From Cyclostephanos tholiformis (taxonomy: Eukaryota; Bacillariophyta; Thalassiosirophyceae; Thalassiosirales; Thalassiosiraceae): a stretch of 11,497 bases of DNA. Under the pieces are notes generated by a model, which saw only the letters and a program-made list of their open reading frames with translations, made no database searches and was not told where the DNA came from. The DNA lies in assembly GCA_036939975.1 (NCBI GenBank), contig JALLPB010001051.1, forward strand, positions 1-11,497, given 5' to 3'. The position numbers and the translations under genes are program-made. How positions within the stretch are numbered: position 1 is the stretch's first letter; every line of letters starts with the position of its first letter. Of the stretch, positions 8,506-11,497 are shown piece by piece.

Positions 8506-8630
8506 TAAAAAATTGTTGAGATTAAGGCCTAAAACCTGCAAATTCCAAACACTTGTCTGTGATTTCTTAGATCATTGAGCATGATGTAAGAATATTGTAC
8601 ACTGGATCACTTAGGATGTTCCTGTTTTTT
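8506..8630 (+). repeat. 3' LTR segment of element A (truncated)
   Basis: This is the partner of 3620-3744 in direct orientation, 11 mismatches in 125. It ends in a T-run, after which the 5' copy reads GTTTCTTGG while this copy reads TGTGACATAACC from 8631. The 3' LTR is therefore cut off, either by an insertion starting at TGTGAC or by a deletion. The right end of the LTR and the target-site duplication of element A are lost. Confidence 0.75.
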
Positions 8631-8810
8631 TGTGACATAACCACCTTAGTTGGCTGTCGCTTGGTCCCTTTCCTCTAGGCTTAGGTGCTAAAATAGATTG
8701 TTTGGCAGAAATGAGGGACTTTACTAGTAAAAGCTCCACCTTTGTGCCTCGGGATGGCAGGGTCACGATTAGTGACGAGCCATCAAGGAAGGGTTGGGAG
8801 GATGGGCTCA
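8631..8810. other. Unassigned spacer between element A and recombinase fragment
   Basis: No gene is supported here. The segment begins TGTGACATAACC right at the break in the 3' LTR of element A. It ends at the stop codon of the recombinase fragment on the minus strand, so it would be that gene's 3' flank. The TG start would also suit an LTR edge, but no repeat partner exists in the window. A minus-strand open reading across 8611-8814 has no recognisable motif. Confidence 0.4.
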
Positions 8811-9047
8811 TCATCTTTGGGGGATGAGGTGATTAGGGATAAGGTTGTAATCCCTGGCTGAAAGCATGCAGCGGGAGTAGTCCCGTATCAGGGGGTATGC
8901 CTGTATGTGTAAGTAGCGTAGCATCTCATCCGAATGCCATCGGCCAATGAGGTGGATGACGTTGGGGTCAACTTGCACAAGAAGGAGTGCGGTTGCACCC
9001 ATGGCTCAAAGGCACTGAGCAGAGATGTATCGATTTGATGAGACCTG
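8811..9047 (-). pseudogene. Tyrosine recombinase C-terminal fragment
   Basis: Tyrosine recombinases cut and rejoin DNA through a covalent tyrosine link. On the minus strand, the frame from ATG 9002 reads GATALLL, VDPNVIHLIGRWHSDEMLRY, IQAYPLIRDYS and YNLIPNHLIPQR before the stop ending at 8811. The G-R-W-x-S-D-E-M-L-R-Y-L block is the C-terminal box of the family, with the nucleophile Tyr at codon 8915-8913. In-frame text continues upstream of the ATG as YISAQCL, then TGA (9008-9006), then AMGA. Relatives have a 'SLRA.GA' active-site Arg there, so CGA to TGA is likely. Family likeness fades beyond about 9047, close to element B. The N-terminal half is missing. It could come from a Crypton-like or other recombinase-bearing element. 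Confident on family, not on element type. Confidence 0.72.
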
Positions 9048-9162
9048 CCTGGCACAGCGCCGGCACAGACACCCTAGACACCCACGCCATGCGTCGCTTC
9101 CGCGATGGCTAAAGCAACTTAGGACCATCAGAAACATTAGGACAATTAGGACAACATGGTAA

Positions 9163-9525
9163 AATTTGACCCAAAACTGCTCCCTACGAGAAGTAGGCCT
9201 TAAACTAGAAACAGATCAGACCACCAAGGCCACCCTGGAACTAGACTCACATGCCGATACTACTGTACTTGGCAAAGACGCACTTATATTTCTAGACTAC
9301 GACCATCCCGTTATCGTGGAGGCGTATGATCCCAGACTCGGAAGTGCCAATTATTGCACTGTTTCCGGGGCGGTGGCTTATGATGACCTGCAAACTCGGA
9401 AGATGCTCCTGCTTGTGATTAAACAAGCCATTCATATACCGCACTTAGACCACCATCTGCTTTGCCCTATGCAATGCCGGGTGAATGACATGACCGTTGA
9501 TGAGATGCCTAATTTTTGGTGCTAG
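9163..9525 (+). pseudogene. Copia protease of element B (frameshifted at its end)
   Basis: The protease would cleave the Gag-Pol polyprotein. The frame is open from just after a TAA at 9160-9162 and has no true ATG; it would be internal to a longer Gag-Pol. The active site LELDSHADTTVLG places the catalytic Asp codon at 9244-9246 (D-S-H for the D-S/T-G of retropepsins, usual in these elements). IHIPHLDHHLLCPMQCRVND follows, a conserved C-terminal block. The frame stops at TAG 9523-9525, but the text continues in the next frame across the T-run at 9513-9517. One missing T in that run explains the break. Confidence 0.8.
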
Positions 9526-10577
9526 ACCCAACTGAGACTACGCATGCATTGACCCTGACAGACCCCGACAATCCCTTGCAGACCTTTACCCTCCCACTTT
9601 GGTTGTGGGGGGTTATCTCATTGCTTAATGTGAGGACTCCAACCATCAATCAATTTAATGACCAGACAATCCCCAGACTCCACTTGACCTCCAAGACCCT
9701 GACATGGGATCCCTCGACCACTACGTATGCAGACCAGGAAGCTGCGATGACAGATTTCACCAGTGCGGTTGAGACCTGCACACGTGTGAGGGACCGGTTA
9801 CCCTCTGTCATTCGTGCTATAGCATCCTCACACACAGATCTCATAGACCTGACCCATGACGACTACTTCACAACAACCCTGTCGGCCCAAGTTGTCATTT
9901 CCCAGACAGACATAAGACTAGACCAGACCAGACTGGACCAGAAAATAAGACTAGTCCAGACCAGACCGGACCAGAAAATAAGATTAGACCAGACTAGACT
10001 GGACCAGACAATACGACTAGACCAGACAGACGCACGGCCTGCCCTCACTGGGAATGTCTGCGCCCGTAAGACCCCTGGCATTGACTTCTTAACTCTTGCG
10101 AGACGGTGGGGTATCTCTCCAGACATGGCAAGACAGACCCTAAGCCGTACAACCCAGCGCGGCATCAGGACATGTTTTAACCCGACACTTTCACGATGCT
10201 TCCCGACCAACAACAGGATGCTCCGCTATCAGCGGCTTCCGCACCCTTGTTTCACAGATACCCTAATATCAGGTACAACCTCCAGACGTGGCCATAAATA
10301 TGCCCAGGTTTATTCAACCTTGTTTGGCTGGTCACGGGTGCACCCCTTGAAGCGAAAGGGCAATGCGCATGAGACACTTTCCCTCCTGTTCCACTGGGAT
10401 GGGGTCCCTTCAGCCATGATCATGGATGGATCTAAAGAACAGACCCTTGGAGACTTCCGCCATAAACTCCGCAAAGCAGACTGCCACTTAAGACAGACAG
10501 AACTGCACTCACCCTGGATGAATGCTACAGAGGGCTGTATCCATGAGCTCAAACGTGGTACATCACGTAAATGTTAA
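9516..10577 (+). pseudogene. Copia integrase of element B, complete D,D35E triad
   Basis: This 353-codon frame continues pol after the T-run break; its first TTG is not a real start. Residues 1-130 are an N-terminal spacer (SLLNVRTPTI, RLHLTSKTLTWDP, DQEAAMTDFTSAV). Residues 133-172 are an in-frame 11-residue repeat. Then come the pre-core (TTQRGIRTC, NPTLSRCFPTNNRMLRY) and the catalytic core: Asp248 in CFTDTLIS, Asp304 in IMDGSKEQ and Glu339 in MNATEGC, a spacing of 55 and 34 residues. The active-site set is therefore intact, unlike element A. The frame ends RGTSRKC then TAA at 10575-10577. The following frame fits perfectly if one A is missing from the A-run just before, at about 10568-10570. 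Confidence 0.85.
9912..10031 (+). repeat. 33-bp in-frame tandem repeat within pol
   Basis: Three full units (9912-9944, 9945-9977, 9978-10010) and a partial fourth (10011-10031) each encode an 11-residue unit IRLDQTRLDQK with small changes (Val for Asp and Pro for Leu in unit 2). Each unit itself has inner repeats of GACCAGAC and GACTAGAC. The reading frame is kept through all units. The block sits between the spacer and the pre-core of integrase, and the text on either side fits relatives without it, so it looks like an expansion added to pol. Its complement gives a Trp/Ser-rich open reading on the other strand, which is a shadow. Confidence 0.85.
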
Positions 10578-11151
10578 AGACCGGTTCCCCTAAGACCCTT
10601 TGGGACCATTGCATCAAATTAGAAAGCTTGATATGCTCTTCTACGTGCAATACAATCTATATGACCAATGGCAAGACCCCTGAGACCATAATGACTGGGA
10701 CGACTGCAGACATCAGCCATATCTTTGAATTTGGCTGGTTTGACTGGGTTATGTTTTGCAACAATCCCCCCACGTACCCAGATGACCAGATGATCCTTGG
10801 CCATTACCTTGGACCCGCAAGTTTGGCACTGACCACAAAGATCATTAAACCAAATGATCAATATGTTTGCCTCTCGACATTACAACACCTGACAGACGAG
10901 GAACTCCAGTGTCCTGTGCATAAGACCCTTTGTGATGACTTTATGACATAGGTCATTGACGTCCTTGGCCGCCCTGCACAGGCGGAGGACTTTCCGGCCG
11001 GGTATACGACCCCAGACCAGGTCCACATAGACCCCTTAGACCTTGACCCTGACTTCTCCGACCTGGAACTTACAGTTAGTCCCAAGACCGCCAACAATTA
11101 CGTCGGAGCCAAGATTGTATTTCCAAGGAGTGGCATCCTCAAAAGAGAAGG
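10571..11151 (+). pseudogene. Post-core integrase region of element B
   Basis: From 10571 the frame reads MLKTGSPKTLWDHC, CNTIYMTNGKTPETIM, ADISHIFEFGWFDWVMF, then DDQMILGHYLGPAS and STLQHLTDEELQC. It stops at TAG 10949-10951. The same frame continues with an acidic spacer (VLGRPAQAEDFPAGY, DPLDLDPDFSDLEL) and NNYVGAKIVFPRSG up to about 11145, so the TAG is a point lesion. Around 11145-11152 the coding moves to another frame. The corresponding block in element A (ADISHLCIFGCYEW) confirms the order. Confidence 0.8.
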
Positions 11152-11497
11152 GTCGCATCCTGGAAACGAGACCACAATGGTGACTCCATTGGACTTGCTA
11201 ATGACAACTGCATCCTTGACACCCGGGAATACGTTGTCCGTTTCGATGACAGCGACAAAGCTGAGCTCAGTGCTAACCTCATTGCGGAGTCAATGTATGC
11301 TAACTGTGACCACAATGGACACCAGTACTTCATCTTTGACTCCATCATAGACCACTGCAGACTAGACACCACGATTAGACTGACCGGCCAGACCCGGATC
11401 CAATCCAACGGACATGCATACAAGCAACGTTCCACCATTGGATGGCAATTATGCTGCCTATGGAAGGATGGATCAACCTCATGGATAGACCTCAAAG
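11152..11497 (+). pseudogene. Integrase-RT linker of element B, cut by the window edge
   Basis: The frame open from 11152 to the last base reads VASWKRDHNGDSIGLANDN, ILDTREYVVRFDD, LSANLIAESMYANCDHNG, DSIIDHC and STIGWQLCCLWKDGSTSWI. It has no stop inside the window. Motif by motif it parallels 6050-6390 of element A, ending in the same chromodomain-like W-x-L-x-x-x-W-x-D-G-S-x-x-W core. Reverse transcriptase should follow beyond the window. Because the frame is open here, the element could be readable again past the last frame change. Confidence 0.75.

Larger units (their letters stand above)
3620..8630 (+). mobile_element. Old Ty1/copia LTR retrotransposon, element A (defective)
   Basis: A 125-bp block at 3620-3744 recurs in direct orientation at 8506-8630 with 11 mismatches by hand alignment. 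Between them lies a plus-strand array of gag, integrase, reverse transcriptase and RNase H remnants in copia order (integrase before reverse transcriptase). The pair is best read as LTR parts. The 5' copy begins where the Harbinger end stops, and the 3' copy ends abruptly at 8630 where unrelated sequence starts. Full LTR length, primer-binding site and target duplication could not be fixed. Numerous stops, frame changes and deletions show that the copy cannot encode a working polyprotein. Confidence 0.8.
9163..11497 (+). mobile_element. Second Ty1/copia element, element B (5'-truncated, runs off the right edge)
   Basis: Protease, integrase and linker segments follow in copia order with far fewer lesions than element A. 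Sequence details (DSHADTT protease, PTNNRMLRY pre-core, SPWMNATEG, CEFGW-like FEFGW block) place it in a different copia lineage from A. From memory that lineage is also typical of diatoms. Gag is absent upstream: readable similarity starts near 9220 and the recombinase fragment ends about 120 bp earlier. No LTR is seen within the window. Base use differs from its neighbours, with many GACC and AGACC words from about 9500 on. Confidence 0.8.

Noticed and set aside
8611..8814. Minus-strand 67-codon open reading downstream of the recombinase
   Set aside because: No motif, and it crosses the sharp junction between the LTR of element A and unrelated sequence.
9912..10031. CRISPR-like repeat array
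   Set aside because: Units are directly adjacent with no spacers, keep a coding frame, and lie in a eukaryotic retrotransposon.
9863..10213. Minus-strand 116-codon open reading with Trp/Ser repeats
   Set aside because: It is the complement of the 33-bp tandem repeat inside the integrase frame.

Overview
The window reads as a stretch of eukaryotic, moderately AT-rich, transposon-filled DNA. The best guess for the host is a diatom or a close stramenopile. This rests on protein style: the Ty1/copia polyproteins resemble, from memory, the copia lineages common in diatom genomes. Their features include a D-S-H-A-D-T protease, a YIDD reverse transcriptase and a long linker between integrase and reverse transcriptase. 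The tyrosine recombinase tail and the Harbinger transposase also fit that setting. No database search was possible, so the lineage is inference. I see no bacterial operon, rRNA, tRNA or CRISPR array, and no intact housekeeping gene.

Layout. (1) 1-1158 holds no gene I can support. (2) 1159-3619 looks like a decayed PIF/Harbinger-type DNA transposon. A plus-strand ORF of unknown function (1290-2494, acidic C-terminus, two stops and a frameshift) converges on a broken minus-strand DDE transposase (3357-2518). The right end carries an array of short AATCCTACC-type repeats. (3) 3620-8630 is an old copia retrotransposon, 'element A'. It has flanking LTR-like repeats (about 91% identical over 125 bp), a gag fragment, and integrase, linker, reverse transcriptase and RNase H remnants broken by many stops and frameshifts. 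The rest of gag and the protease are missing. The Harbinger end abuts the repeat exactly at a TAA, as if the DNA transposon had landed inside the 5' LTR. (4) 8631-9047 starts where the 3' repeat of A breaks off and contains the C-terminal part of a tyrosine recombinase on the minus strand. (5) 9163-11497 is a second, less decayed copia element of a different lineage, 'element B': protease, integrase with a complete D,D35E triad, and the linker. It runs off the right edge before reverse transcriptase. Its pol frame contains an in-frame 33-bp tandem repeat.

The parts do not work together as one system. They are layered fossils of at least four mobile elements of three transposition chemistries: DDE cut-and-paste, LTR retrotransposition and tyrosine recombination. 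The items most worth following are the unrecognised acidic-tailed ORF paired with the Harbinger transposase, the 33-bp repeat inside pol, the chromodomain-like stretch shared by both copia linkers, and the recombinase fragment whose active-site arginine appears to have become a stop codon.
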